From the NCBI GenBank assembly GCA_023229545.1, contig JALNZB010000002.1:1-64000 (forward strand): a DNA stretch of 64,000 nucleotides. Direction: 5' to 3'. Under the pieces are notes generated by a model. The model worked only from the letters and a program-made list of their open reading frames with translations. It had not been told where the DNA came from and searched no databases. Shown here one piece after another: positions 33,499-42,336 of the stretch (positions are counted from its first letter, which is position 1; every line of letters begins with the position of its first letter). This DNA is from Sulfuritalea sp. Lineage in GTDB: Bacteria; Pseudomonadota; Gammaproteobacteria; Burkholderiales; Rhodocyclaceae. A program made the translations under genes and the position numbers.

Positions 33499-34509
33499 TT
33501 GAGCACTCATTCGACCCCCAAGATTCTTGTTATCCGCCGCGACAATATCGGCGACCTAGTCTGCACCACGCCGCTGATCGCCGCCTTGCGCCAGCACTTC
33601 CCCGATGCCTGGCTCGGAGCGCTGGTCAATAGCTACAACGCGCCAGTACTGGACGGCAACCCCGATCTTGACGAGGTGTTCGTCTACACCAAGGCCAAGC
33701 ATCGGGGCGAGGACGAGTCGCTGCCGGGCATCCTGTGGCGGCGACTGCTGATGATGCATGGTTTGCGCCGGATGCAGCTCGACGACGTGATCCTCGCCAA
33801 TCCCTCGGCACAGCCTCGTGTAATCCGACTCGCACGGTGGCTGAAACCGAAACGGATTATCGGCTTCGGTGATGCCAACGGACTGGATGTGTCGCTGCCG
33901 CTCGATAGCGCGGATCGTCACGAAGTCGAGGACGTATTTCGCGTCGCGTCGATCTACGGCATCGAGGGTTCGCCGCCGGCTTGTCGGGTGTTTTCGAAAG
34001 CGCCGCCACCCGTTGCAACAAGCCTGACAGTCGGCATCCATATCAGCGCTCGCAAGCCCTCGCAACGCTGGCCAGCGGAGCGCTTTGCGGAGACCATCAG
34101 ACTGCTTGCAGCGCAGGGTCCGATGCGCTTCATGCTGCTGTGGTCGCCCGGCACGGAAGATAATCCGCTACATCCCGGTGACGATGCGAAAGCTCAAGAA
34201 GTTCTCAAGAAAGTCGGCGCTGACGCCACGGCGAACCTGGTGGTAACTGGACGATCGACGCGGACCCTGCCAGAACTGATGGCAGCGCTCGCCGAATGCA
34301 ACGCCCTGATCTGCGCCGATGGCGGCGCCATGCATCTGGGTGCGGGCCTGGGCCTGCCGATCGTCTGCCTGTTCGGTAACTCTGGTGCTACACGCTGGCG
34401 CCCGTGGGGCGGGCCCTATCGCCTGCTGCAAAAACCGTCGCTCGATGTGGCCGATATCGGTGTTGATGAAGTCGTCGCCGCCTTTACGTCTCTGAACCTC
34501 AACAATTGA
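33499..34509 (+). CDS. Glycosyltransferase family 9 (heptosyltransferase-like)
   Basis: 336 residues. N-terminal ILVIRRDNIGDLVCTTPLIAALRQHFP and C-terminal CADGGAMHLGAGLGLPIVCLFGNSGATRWRPWG are typical GT9 motifs; members add heptose or related sugars to the lipopolysaccharide core. The start is TTG at 33499; no ATG or GTG lies nearby and the frame closes at the divergent apaH. The dispersed repeat lies at about residues 237-245 (KKVGADATA). Stands alone; 30 bp from the convergent Uma2 gene. Confidence 0.87.
   Translation: MSTHSTPKILVIRRDNIGDLVCTTPLIAALRQHFPDAWLGALVNSYNAPVLDGNPDLDEVFVYTKAKHRGEDESLPGILWRRLLMMHGLRRMQLDDVILANPSAQPRVIRLARWLKPKRIIGFGDANGLDVSLPLDSADRHEVEDVFRVASIYGIEGSPPACRVFSKAPPPVATSLTVGIHISARKPSQRWPAERFAETIRLLAAQGPMRFMLLWSPGTEDNPLHPGDDAKAQEVLKKVGADATANLVVTGRSTRTLPELMAALAECNALICADGGAMHLGAGLGLPIVCLFGNSGATRWRPWGGPYRLLQKPSLDVADIGVDEVVAAFTSLNLNN
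34209..34233 (-). repeat. Dispersed 25-bp repeat, copy 10 (in GT9 gene)
   Basis: Reverse-complement orientation on the plus strand, core AGTCGGCGCTGACG. Encodes KKVGADATA, between two helices of the C-terminal Rossmann domain. Confidence 0.75.
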
Positions 34510-34512
34510 CAA

Positions 34513-34533
34513 ATCGCGGTGCGGCAGGCCCAT
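34513..34533 (-). repeat. Direct repeat, downstream copy (remnant Uma2 start)
   Basis: Shares 20 of 21 bases with 35110-35130, including GCGGCAGGCCCAT. On the minus strand it reads ATG GGC CTG CCG CA, encoding MGLPHRD, the same opening as the Uma2 protein (MGLPQRD). It looks like the first seven codons of a lost Uma2 paralogue or a target duplication. Confidence 0.7.
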
Positions 34534-34539
34534 CGATGT

Positions 34540-35130
34540 TCAGTCTTCCTCGGGCAACCCGCGTGTCACCTTCGCCCAGTCGATCACGATTTCCGGCAGG
34601 ATGCCGACGGGCAGACTGTCCTTGAGTTCGAACACGTCCGGCGCACCGTAACGCCCCGCGTCCAGACGATAGATGAGCACAATCCGGTCGACCGGATGGA
34701 CCAGCCACAACTCCTTCACGCCCGCACGCTCATAGACGCGGCGCTTCTGCATCTGATCGTGACTGGCGGTCGAGCGGGAGAGCACCTCCACCACCCAGTC
34801 GGGCGCGCCACGACAGCCGCGACGATCCAGTTTATTCGGGTCGCAAATCACCGAGAGATCGGGTTGCACCACGGTATCGACCAGGTCATCCGCCTCGTCG
34901 GATTTTGGCAGGCGCACGTCGAAGGGGGCGATGTAGGTTTCGCAGGGCCTGCCTTCGAGGGCGTTGGCGACTTGCCGCCCAATTTCCATCAGCACCTTCT
35001 GATGCACCCGCAATGGCGCCTGGCCCATCGCGTAAGCCACGCCATCGATCAACTCATGGCGCATATCGTCCGGCCATGAACAGTAGTCGGCATAGGTGTG
35101 ATATTCGATATCGCGTTGCGGCAGGCCCAT
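34540..35130 (-). CDS. Uma2-family PD-(D/E)XK nuclease-like protein (DUF820)
   Basis: 196 residues. Core motifs of the family: YADYCSWPDDMRHELIDGVAYAM, VQPDLSVICDPNK (catalytic Asp region), WVVEVLSRSTASHD (catalytic Glu) and KRRVYERAGVKELWLVHP. Widespread in cyanobacteria and environmental proteobacteria as small, often multi-copy genes; biological role unclear, possibly transposon- or restriction-related. Flanked by a 21-bp direct repeat whose upstream copy contains its own start codon. Sits between the GT9 gene and the polysaccharide operon, on the strand of the latter. Confidence 0.88.
   Translation of the reverse strand: MGLPQRDIEYHTYADYCSWPDDMRHELIDGVAYAMGQAPLRVHQKVLMEIGRQVANALEGRPCETYIAPFDVRLPKSDEADDLVDTVVQPDLSVICDPNKLDRRGCRGAPDWVVEVLSRSTASHDQMQKRRVYERAGVKELWLVHPVDRIVLIYRLDAGRYGAPDVFELKDSLPVGILPEIVIDWAKVTRGLPEED
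35110..35130 (-). repeat. Direct repeat, upstream copy (Uma2 start codon region)
   Basis: Contains the first seven codons of the Uma2 gene (MGLPQRD). One mismatch to the copy at 34513-34533, 597 bp away. Confidence 0.7.
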
Positions 35131-35193
35131 ACCATTCTCCCCACGGTGATGCCGTGATTATAGCGACGCCGGTCGGTAGCAGTTCCTCGTACA

Positions 35194-36054
35194 CTACAAC
35201 CGCTCCGGCTTGAAATTTCGTGGCGCAAAGCTGAAATCGCGCACTGCGTCACTGGAATCGAACACCAGATCCTCATTCATCCGGCGCGCCATCTCGGCAT
35301 TGAAATCCTTGAAGCGCGGAATGCGCGACATGCACCACATCGCCACACGAAATGCGGCCAACGGTATCGGCAGGAAGCGTGGCGTCCGCCCTTCCGCAAC
35401 AAAGATCCGATTCACCATCTGGCGGTAAGTTAGAGTTTCCCCGCCCGCCAGATTGTAGGACGCGTTGAACGCCTGCGGTGCCGTAAGCGCCGCGACGCAG
35501 GCCGCCGCCAGATCATCGGCATGTACCGGCTGACGTTTGCCCGATGCCGCGCCGAAGAGTGGAAACACGCCGAAGCGCCGGATGAACTTGGCAATCACCG
35601 TGACATTCCGATCCATCCCCGCGCCATAGATCAGCGTTGGACGAAACACCGTCCACGCCGCACTGGCGTCCTCGCACAGTTCGGCCACCTTTGACTCGGC
35701 CGCAATCTGCTCAGCCGCGAACGCCCGCTCCGTCGTGTCGCCCGATACCGCTTTGGAATATCGGCTGGTGGTACCGAAGCAAATGACGCGGCGCCCGCCC
35801 TTGGCCAAAAAATCCGGCAATAGGTCGGGCAAGAGTCGCAGAGGAGCGATGTGAATCAGGGTATCGACCGGTGGCCAGGACATTTGGGGTGATGAGACAT
35901 CATCAACCAGCCACTTCACCCTGTTATCGCCGTCCCGCCAGCGCCGACTTATCGCGAAAAGTTCATGGCCATCGCGCAACAGGCGTGGCAACAGAAAACT
36001 GCCGACCTGGCTTGTTGCACCAGTGACCAATATGCGCATGAGTTGCACGCTCAT
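35194..36054 (-). CDS. NAD(P)-dependent nucleotide-sugar epimerase/reductase
   Basis: 286 residues. Short-chain (extended) Rossmann protein: MRILVTGATSQVGSFLLPRLL at the N-terminus, RPTLIYGAGMDRNV and QPVHADDLAAACVAAL. The usual YxxxK pair is replaced by SRYSK (Tyr-Ser-Lys), so the catalytic arrangement should be checked. Starts at 36054, forming ATGA with the previous glycosyltransferase stop. Last gene of the leftward polysaccharide operon. The dispersed repeat lies after the first helix (ISRRWRDGD). Confidence 0.85.
   Translation of the reverse strand: MSVQLMRILVTGATSQVGSFLLPRLLRDGHELFAISRRWRDGDNRVKWLVDDVSSPQMSWPPVDTLIHIAPLRLLPDLLPDFLAKGGRRVICFGTTSRYSKAVSGDTTERAFAAEQIAAESKVAELCEDASAAWTVFRPTLIYGAGMDRNVTVIAKFIRRFGVFPLFGAASGKRQPVHADDLAAACVAALTAPQAFNASYNLAGGETLTYRQMVNRIFVAEGRTPRFLPIPLAAFRVAMWCMSRIPRFKDFNAEMARRMNEDLVFDSSDAVRDFSFAPRNFKPERL
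35928..35952 (+). repeat. Dispersed 25-bp repeat, copy 11 (in epimerase gene)
   Basis: Core CGCCAGCGCCGACT preceded by CGCCGT. Read in the second frame by the host gene as SRRWRDGD, in the loop after the second strand of the Rossmann fold. Confidence 0.8.
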
Positions 36055-36800
36055 CGATGGAAGAACTCGAGCAGCTTGGCGGGATACTTCGATAAAATTT
36101 TTGGGAGACTGGTCGAAATCCCATTCTCGCGGCAGGCACGCAACACTTCCTGATTCAGCAGCAGAGTGTTGCGCCAACCGCCGGTACTGATACCGCCAGT
36201 TTGCATGCGCACCAGAACCTCTGGCACATGCTGATATTTCAGCGTCCCGCCATGGAAGATGCGCGCCACCAGTTCGAAGTCGCCGGCGATACGGTAATCG
36301 GTTCGGAACTTGCCGAAACGCTCGTATATCCGGCGCCTCAGAAAAAGCGACGGATGAGCCGGCATCCATCCCCAGGCGATGCGTTCCGGGCAGAAACGGT
36401 CCGACCGGTACCGGCGCGTGGGCCGGGACGGGCCGACCGGGTTCACGAATTCGGCGTCACCAAACAAGGCATCGAGATCATTCCCGACCATGATTCCGGC
36501 TACCCGTTCCAGCACTCCCTCGTCCGCATAGACATCGTCGGCATTGAGAAAGCCGATAACTTCCCCTGTGGCCAACCCCAATCCCTTATTCATCGCATCG
36601 TAGATCCCCTTGTCAGGCTCGGAAACAAGCTTGGCGATATGGCTGCCATGGCGGGCGACGACGTCCAGCGTGCCGTCTGTAGATGCCCCATCCACCACAA
36701 TATGTTCGATCTCCGCATGCGTCTGCGAAGCAACCGATCGAAGCGTTGCTGCTAGAGTTTGAACAGCATTGAACGCCACCGTAATGATGCTGATTTTCAT
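36051..36800 (-). CDS. Glycosyltransferase family 2
   Basis: 249 residues, GT-A fold. MKISIITVAFNAVQTLAATLRSV, EHIVVDGASTDGTLDVV, KGIYDAMNKGLGLATGEVIGFLNADD: the WcaA-like subgroup that copies a sugar onto a growing polysaccharide on the cytoplasmic membrane face. The NADD motif supplies the metal-binding acidic pair. Overlaps the epimerase start by 4 bases; 48 bp separate it from the preceding gene. Confidence 0.92.
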   Translation of the reverse strand: MKISIITVAFNAVQTLAATLRSVASQTHAEIEHIVVDGASTDGTLDVVARHGSHIAKLVSEPDKGIYDAMNKGLGLATGEVIGFLNADDVYADEGVLERVAGIMVGNDLDALFGDAEFVNPVGPSRPTRRYRSDRFCPERIAWGWMPAHPSLFLRRRIYERFGKFRTDYRIAGDFELVARIFHGGTLKYQHVPEVLVRMQTGGISTGGWRNTLLLNQEVLRACRENGISTSLPKILSKYPAKLLEFFHR

Positions 36801-36848
36801 CGGACCTCCAAGAGAGCCGATACTATCTGGGCCAGAATCATGCCGCTC

Positions 36849-37823
36849 TCAGAGGCGAATAACTCGGTGCAGCAAATCCTTCACCGCTTGTGGCACGAAA
36901 CGCTGTACCCAACGCCGCCCCGCGACCCTGGCAGCAGGCCGAAGCCCGCCTGAGAATCCCGGCGCAACCGCACGCACTTCCAGGAGAGCCGCCTTCAGTG
37001 CAGATTCGTAGACCTCATACACGGGTCCGGGCTCAGGGGACTCCGAGGTATAGAAGGTTGAAAGGCGGTCAAACTGTCCGTTGTCAAGAAGTTGGAACTG
37101 ATGAAAATGGTAAAAGATAAGTGGTACGCCCTGGACCGTAATTCCGCCCGACGAGCCCCAATCGAACACATACTGAGAGTAGTTCCACGGCGCAATGCCG
37201 GCGCCGGGGTGCTGAAGAATATGGCATGACGGATAACGGTCCGGCCACTCATCCAGGTATTTCTGATCCCCCATGCGGCCTTCCTCGAGTCGGTAGTAGC
37301 ACCACTCGATGCATTGCTCACGCCAGTGCGACAGGCAGGCCAGGCCCTCCTCGTCACGGCGGAAGCTTACCCATTCGACACAGAAACGGCCGTTAACTTC
37401 TCGGTCCTTCAGGCGCGGGGCAAACCGGTGCTCGATGATGGCAATCGAGCTGTCGCCGATCTCGTCAAACAGCGGCCGCAGTGGCGAGTAGAACAACAAG
37501 TCCGCATCCAGATAAGTGATGAAATCAATTTGCGGATTGTTCTGCAGCACATACCAGGGAAGGCAGGGCGAGAGGGTCCAACAATATTCCGCAACGCCAC
37601 GAACTTTCTTGGCCTCGAGCAGAGCCGCGTCTTCCAGATCAGACAGGGGAATGCAGCTGATGTGTGGAAGATCGAGCCTCATTAGAATGTCCTGCGTCTG
37701 CCGATCCATGCACAGCACATGGACGTGCGCATCCGGACAATGGCTTGCAAGGCTCTTCAACATGGCTACACCTTTAAGCAGGTAGCCACTGTCGAAGAGG
37801 GTACAGAAATAGCGTTTTGTCAT
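36849..37823 (-). CDS. Putative glycosyltransferase, GT-A type
   Basis: 324 residues. KRYFCTLFDSGYLLKGVAMLKSLASH and ITYLDADLLFYSPLRPLFDEI give the GT8-like N-terminus and a DxD motif (Asp-Ala-Asp). Ends in a basic Arg-rich tail that may touch the membrane. ATG 37823 overlaps the upstream methyltransferase stop (ATGA), which decides the start over one 18 bp further out. Donor and acceptor unknown. Confidence 0.82.
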   Translation of the reverse strand: MTKRYFCTLFDSGYLLKGVAMLKSLASHCPDAHVHVLCMDRQTQDILMRLDLPHISCIPLSDLEDAALLEAKKVRGVAEYCWTLSPCLPWYVLQNNPQIDFITYLDADLLFYSPLRPLFDEIGDSSIAIIEHRFAPRLKDREVNGRFCVEWVSFRRDEEGLACLSHWREQCIEWCYYRLEEGRMGDQKYLDEWPDRYPSCHILQHPGAGIAPWNYSQYVFDWGSSGGITVQGVPLIFYHFHQFQLLDNGQFDRLSTFYTSESPEPGPVYEVYESALKAALLEVRAVAPGFSGGLRPAARVAGRRWVQRFVPQAVKDLLHRVIRL

Positions 37824-38632
37824 TGGGTCACTTTTCGGCACACATAGGTGCGGTTGGCACTTCCGACCTGAGGGTTGTTCGCATCCTGTTCCTCGCTGAG
37901 GGTAAAGATAGCCTCCAGTACTAGCCCATGTTGTTCGATCAGCGCGAAAAATTGCGGCTCATTGAAGTGGATCTCCACTGTCTCCACCCCGTAAGCGCGC
38001 TTGCGGAAATATTTGTTCGGCTGTCCGATCACCACCGGAGTGCGGTGAAAAACCGCATATTGCTTCGCAACCCGGGCAGTCTCTGCAATCGCTGTTTCAT
38101 ACTCTGGAATATGTAACAGGCAGCAACCGGAAATTGCCACATCAAACGAGTTGGTCGGATAGTGCAAAGCGGTGGCGTCTTCGACGTCAAAATGCAGAGC
38201 AGGATAAATTTCGCGGGCCAGCGCGATGAACGCTTCCGAATAGTCACACCCGGTATAATTCATGGGCAATTCAGCGATTCTCAGTACCTCCGAATAAAAA
38301 CCGCTAGAACAGCCGATTTCCAGCACCGACATATTTTGCTGCATTCCCGGTAACTTACGCAGGGCACGAACCAGCACATCGAACACGTCAACCGGCAGCC
38401 CACGTCGGTATTCTTCGAGTTGTCGGTTCACCAACTCCCGCTGCCGTCGGGGCAACTTATCGGCTTGCCATGCAGATCTAAGACGCGCCGCTTCCCCGCC
38501 GGCTTCCGCCGGCTTCATCTCAATGTAGTGAGACGATACGGAAGCACTTGGCATCAACACATCGCGCAGACGCTTGAGTTGGGCTTTCAGCTTGGGGAAG
38601 CGGTTGATTGCCACTCGCATTGTCGACGGCAT
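37820..38632 (-). CDS. Class I SAM-dependent methyltransferase
   Basis: 270 residues. N-terminal helical part, then SAM fold with MSVLEIGCSSGFYSEVLRIAE (motif I), YTGCDYSEAFIALARE, and FDVAISGCCLLHIPEYETAI. Likely methylates a sugar or glycan intermediate in the polysaccharide pathway. Start region reads GTGATG: a GTG at 38635 and an ATG at 38632 both overlap the upstream stop; the ATG is given here. Confidence 0.85.
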   Translation of the reverse strand: MPSTMRVAINRFPKLKAQLKRLRDVLMPSASVSSHYIEMKPAEAGGEAARLRSAWQADKLPRRQRELVNRQLEEYRRGLPVDVFDVLVRALRKLPGMQQNMSVLEIGCSSGFYSEVLRIAELPMNYTGCDYSEAFIALAREIYPALHFDVEDATALHYPTNSFDVAISGCCLLHIPEYETAIAETARVAKQYAVFHRTPVVIGQPNKYFRKRAYGVETVEIHFNEPQFFALIEQHGLVLEAIFTLSEEQDANNPQVGSANRTYVCRKVTQ

Positions 38633-39762
38633 CACGTCCGCTCCAGATAGCGCTGCAGTATCGGCACCAGTTCTTCCATTCGCCGCTGATAGGTATGCTC
38701 ATCCAGGGTACGTGCTTGCCCTGCCCGGGCAATCGCTTCGGCCTCATCCGGATGAGCCAGATAGTAATTGATCAGTTCTGCGGCCTCTTCCTTGCTGGAA
38801 TACGCGACGACCTCCTTACCAATCTCGAACAATTCACTGAGATTGTCTTTTCGGTCTGTAATCAGCAGTGTGCCCACGCCGGTCGCTTCATACAGCCGCA
38901 TGTTGTTGGCATTGTTCTCCGCCACGTTAATGTGCCGGTTCAGTGTTACACGACTGCGCGCGAGGGCGCGGTACATGTCCAGACCCCAGACTTCGCCGTG
39001 GTGGCGGGCCGCGATGGGTGAATCACGATCCAGGCTGTCGGCCCCGTAGCCAAAGAATTGTATCGGGGTGTTTAAGGCAAGGTATTCGAGCACAGGAATC
39101 GCCTTGCCGTGGTGCCGGCTGATACCGCCGACAAAACTGGCGTCCACATCCTTTGCCACCTCACCGAGGTGCTCGAGTACTCGGGTGTCAAATCCGATCC
39201 GGAAATATTCAGAAGCTATGCCCTTGGCTTTCAGACGCGGAACAAAATGCGGAAAGGAGGTCAGGATCAGGTCGTAGCCGGCGAGGAAGGGCCCCGGCGG
39301 GAGCGGGCAAGCGATTTGTCCGACCACGAGCTTTACTTCCTTTCTTAATGCCGCCAACGACTCGGGTGGAAAGAAGCTGAGATCCTGGCAGTACAGGACG
39401 TCCGGACTGAACTCGCGCACCTGAGCGATTGCGATGTCGAGCAAACCGGGCAGAGCGGCAAGCACGCGTCCGACCATTGGAATGCGGAAGGCACGAGGCG
39501 GTATACGCATGAACATGCCGGGAAAACGCTGGCCAGCTTTTTTCGCCCAGGCCGACTGCAACGGCACGCAGTTGACGATTAAGTCGCGGGCTGCGCAACC
39601 AAGCCCATTCAGATGTCGACTGTAGAAATCGGATGTACCGAAACACTGGCTCAGCAAGACGTCCAACTGCTTCTGGTAGGTGACCGAGAACAATCCGGGC
39701 GTCTCCCGATAAACGGAGGCGAGAAAGGCCGGATAGTAGGTATCAACGACAAGGATTTTCAT
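38632..39762 (-). CDS. Glycosyltransferase, CgeB/GT1-like
   Basis: 376 residues. N-terminal MKILVVDTYYPAFLASVYRE, a GT-B fold with C-terminal stretch ARSRVTLNRHINVAENNANNMRLYEATGVGTLLITDRKDNLSELFEIGKEVVAYSS, the pattern of spore-coat/CgeB-type glycosyltransferases that recognise a nucleotide sugar. ATG at 39762 forms ATGA with the previous stop. Cytoplasmic, no membrane helix. Confidence 0.85.
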   Translation of the reverse strand: MKILVVDTYYPAFLASVYRETPGLFSVTYQKQLDVLLSQCFGTSDFYSRHLNGLGCAARDLIVNCVPLQSAWAKKAGQRFPGMFMRIPPRAFRIPMVGRVLAALPGLLDIAIAQVREFSPDVLYCQDLSFFPPESLAALRKEVKLVVGQIACPLPPGPFLAGYDLILTSFPHFVPRLKAKGIASEYFRIGFDTRVLEHLGEVAKDVDASFVGGISRHHGKAIPVLEYLALNTPIQFFGYGADSLDRDSPIAARHHGEVWGLDMYRALARSRVTLNRHINVAENNANNMRLYEATGVGTLLITDRKDNLSELFEIGKEVVAYSSKEEAAELINYYLAHPDEAEAIARAGQARTLDEHTYQRRMEELVPILQRYLERT

Positions 39763-40604
39763 GCTTGGGGCTTGCGCAGACGCGGAAAAAGAATGAACAG
39801 TGGCAGACGCAGCGGCAGAGTCAGACGTTGCAACCAGTTGCTGGCTTCCCACCAGAACACCAGCAAGGCGGGCAGGTAAAGCGGGGAGCGCACCGAGAAC
39901 AGCATGTCGCGCCAGGACAGCGCGCGCCGCGTGCTGCCGTAGTCGTCTCCGGAATAGACGGCGGCCGCAGGCGAGACTAGCAGCCGCCAGCCGGACTTGC
40001 GCACACGCATAGAAACCTCGTAGTCCGCCAGATAGTGCGGCAGGGCGCGCGGGCGCATGCCGCCGCTGGCGGTCAGGCCCGCCATCGGAAACAGCACGCC
40101 GCGACCGGACAGGGCGTCGACTTCGACGGCCCCGGTCGGCGCCGTTGGCGCCGCGCCGGTATCGAGCAGATCATGCGTCAAGACGCGCCAGGCATCAATG
40201 CGCACGCCGATCGACAGCAAGCGCGCTGGGTCGGCTTGGTCGCGGATAACGCTGCCCACTGCTGCAGGAGCATGGGCAACCGCCACCTGCAGCAACTGCA
40301 GGACGAAATCGGGCGCCACCGTGGTGTCGTTATTCATCAGCAGCACCCAGTCTGTGAGCACCGCCCTCGCCTGCAAGTGGCGCAGGGCGAGGGCGATCGA
40401 CCCGCCCCAGAACAGCGAGCTATCTCCGCGCAGGGTCTCAATGTCGGGCTGCGCCGCCAGCCAGGTGCCGCTGCCATCGGTGGAACCATCATCCACCACC
40501 AGCATGCGCAGCGGCTGATCGAGCTCCTGCCGGCGCAGGCAGGCTACCAACGACTGGGTCATAGCTAGGCGGTTGAACACCGGAATTACCACATGCACTG
40601 TCAC
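39759..40604 (-). CDS. Glycosyltransferase family 2 (rhamnosyltransferase-like)
   Basis: 281 residues from a GTG at 40604 that overlaps the upstream methyltransferase stop (GTGA). HVVIPVFNRLAMTQSLVACLRRQ, RMLVVDDGSTDGSGTWLAA and LLMNNDTTVAPDF are GT2 motifs; the C-terminus carries two amphipathic or hydrophobic stretches (LYLPALLVFWWEASNWL, RLPLFILFPRL) suggesting membrane association. The upstream open frame is out of homology. Confidence 0.88.
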   Translation of the reverse strand: MTVHVVIPVFNRLAMTQSLVACLRRQELDQPLRMLVVDDGSTDGSGTWLAAQPDIETLRGDSSLFWGGSIALALRHLQARAVLTDWVLLMNNDTTVAPDFVLQLLQVAVAHAPAAVGSVIRDQADPARLLSIGVRIDAWRVLTHDLLDTGAAPTAPTGAVEVDALSGRGVLFPMAGLTASGGMRPRALPHYLADYEVSMRVRKSGWRLLVSPAAAVYSGDDYGSTRRALSWRDMLFSVRSPLYLPALLVFWWEASNWLQRLTLPLRLPLFILFPRLRKPQA

Positions 40605-41623
40605 TTGCCACCCTCGGGGCGTAATTCGACCAACAGGCTGTCGCCGATGCCGGTGGCGTCGACCACACGATTCACCAGTGCGAGCAGCGTCATCACCGGT
40701 AAGCGCAGGACCCACTTCAGCAAGGCTGATGGCTGGCCGCTGCCGGGCGTGCTGTCGGCGGGGCGGGTGGCCCAAATGGGGCTCGGCTGGCCGCGCACCG
40801 GCTGCTGGCGGCTGGCGCGCAGTTGCAGCAAGGTCCAGAGATTGGGCGTGATGCTGCGTACAGCGCTTACCTCGAAGCCGCAGCGGCGGGCCATGCGGCT
40901 GAAGTTGGTGCGGTCAAAATGGTGCAGGTGGTAGGGAATATGCCAGTTGATCCAGCGCGTGCCCGATAGGCGGCGCCACAACGATCGGGTATTGGGAAAC
41001 ACCAGCACGATACAACCGCCCGGCGCCAGCCGGGCGCGCAGCAATTGCAGGGCCCGGTCTGGGTCGGGCAGGTGCTCGATCACCTGGTTGAGCACCACCA
41101 GGTCGAAGCGCTGGCCGGGGAAAGGCTGGTCCTGCAGGCTCCCGAAATGAATCGCCAGGCCCAGTGCCTCGGCGATCAGACGCACGTTGGGATCGGCCTC
41201 GATGCCGAAGACGCTCGCCCCCAGCGCTTGTGCTTCTAGCAGAGAGACGCCGCTGCCACAGCCGACGTCGAGCATGGTTTCACCCGCGCGCACGCGGTAC
41301 TGGCCCTGGTTATCCACCCCGCGCGACCAGCGCGACAGCCTGGCCAGGGGGCGTGTAACGGCGGCAGCATCGCGCCGGACGTCAGCGGGGTTGATACCCT
41401 TGCGTGGGTAGTAGGTGCCATACAGCGTCGACAGTTCCGACTCGGCCAGCCGTGGCGCCGTGGCCAAGTGGCCGCAATGGCTGCAGCGCGCCAGTTGGTA
41501 GCGGTTCGGCTCGCCATAACGGTCGTCGAATACCTCTGGCCCCGGCTGAAACTGGCTCCCTTCGCACACCGGGCAGCGCATGACCAGCGCTGCCGATGGC
41601 GCGCTTGCCGTGCTGTTCGTCAT
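40601..41623 (-). CDS. Zinc-finger class I SAM methyltransferase
   Basis: 340 residues. N-terminal Cys pairs MRCPVCEGSQ and RCSHCGHLA, then MLDVGCGSGVSLLEAQALGASVFGIEAD, LVVLNQVIEHLPDPDRAL and GCIVLVFPN. This zinc-ribbon plus methyltransferase arrangement is common in deoxysugar and O-antigen clusters (C- or O-methylation). Overlaps both neighbours by 4 bases. Confidence 0.9.
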   Translation of the reverse strand: MTNSTASAPSAALVMRCPVCEGSQFQPGPEVFDDRYGEPNRYQLARCSHCGHLATAPRLAESELSTLYGTYYPRKGINPADVRRDAAAVTRPLARLSRWSRGVDNQGQYRVRAGETMLDVGCGSGVSLLEAQALGASVFGIEADPNVRLIAEALGLAIHFGSLQDQPFPGQRFDLVVLNQVIEHLPDPDRALQLLRARLAPGGCIVLVFPNTRSLWRRLSGTRWINWHIPYHLHHFDRTNFSRMARRCGFEVSAVRSITPNLWTLLQLRASRQQPVRGQPSPIWATRPADSTPGSGQPSALLKWVLRLPVMTLLALVNRVVDATGIGDSLLVELRPEGGK

Positions 41624-42336
41624 GCCTCCTCCCGTGCAAAGAAGGTCGTGTTGTAGGCCTTACTTACTGGCTGGTAGCCGACACCGCGTAGCAATTGCAC
41701 CACCGGGCAGTTTCCCAGATGCAGCATGTCGGTGCGCAGAGTTTCGGCAAGGATGAAGCGCGGACGGAAAAGGGCCCAGTCATTGGAGGCCAGCACTTCC
41801 CGGTCCTTGCCCTCGACATCGACCGACAGGAAGTCGATCTGCTGCCCGACCGACAGGTATCGGGCCAGCAGGGCATCCAGCCGCTGCACCTCAATGTCGA
41901 CGGTATCGATCAGGCGGTAGGGGGCGCGGTCCTTCAGGCGCGCCTCGGCGGCATCGAACGTGTTCAGCGCCGGCTCGTTGAAGCGGTAATACGCCAGCCA
42001 CCCAGCACTGCCAGCCACGCCGCATTCGATGTTGATGTCGCGAGGTCGTATGCGTTCGAATTTCTTCATCGACCCCGGCTGGGCATCGATGTTGATGCCG
42101 CGCCAGCCACGGCGGTAGAACAAATAGGTGTTGGAAAAGCGCACCGGGTGGTGGGCGCCGACGTCGACATAGAAACCCCTGGCCTGGCGATCAAGGAGGC
42201 GATCAAGGATCAAATCTTCGCCATCCTGGCCATAGCAGAGATTGGGCTGTAAGAGGGGATCTCTGCCGAGGGTGGAGCGAAGCCCGTGGGCTACCCGTCG
42301 AAGCGAGTGAAGAAGGATCTGGTTCGCCAGTGTCAT
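41620..42336 (-). CDS. FkbM-family methyltransferase
   Basis: 238 residues. CYGQDGEDLILDRLL, GFYVDVGAHHPVRFSNTYLFYRRGWRGINIDAQP and IDFLSVDVEGKDREVL are the FkbM signature motifs. These enzymes O-methylate sugars in glycans. ATGA overlaps on both sides in the leftward operon. Confidence 0.93.
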   Translation of the reverse strand: MTLANQILLHSLRRVAHGLRSTLGRDPLLQPNLCYGQDGEDLILDRLLDRQARGFYVDVGAHHPVRFSNTYLFYRRGWRGINIDAQPGSMKKFERIRPRDINIECGVAGSAGWLAYYRFNEPALNTFDAAEARLKDRAPYRLIDTVDIEVQRLDALLARYLSVGQQIDFLSVDVEGKDREVLASNDWALFRPRFILAETLRTDMLHLGNCPVVQLLRGVGYQPVSKAYNTTFFAREEA

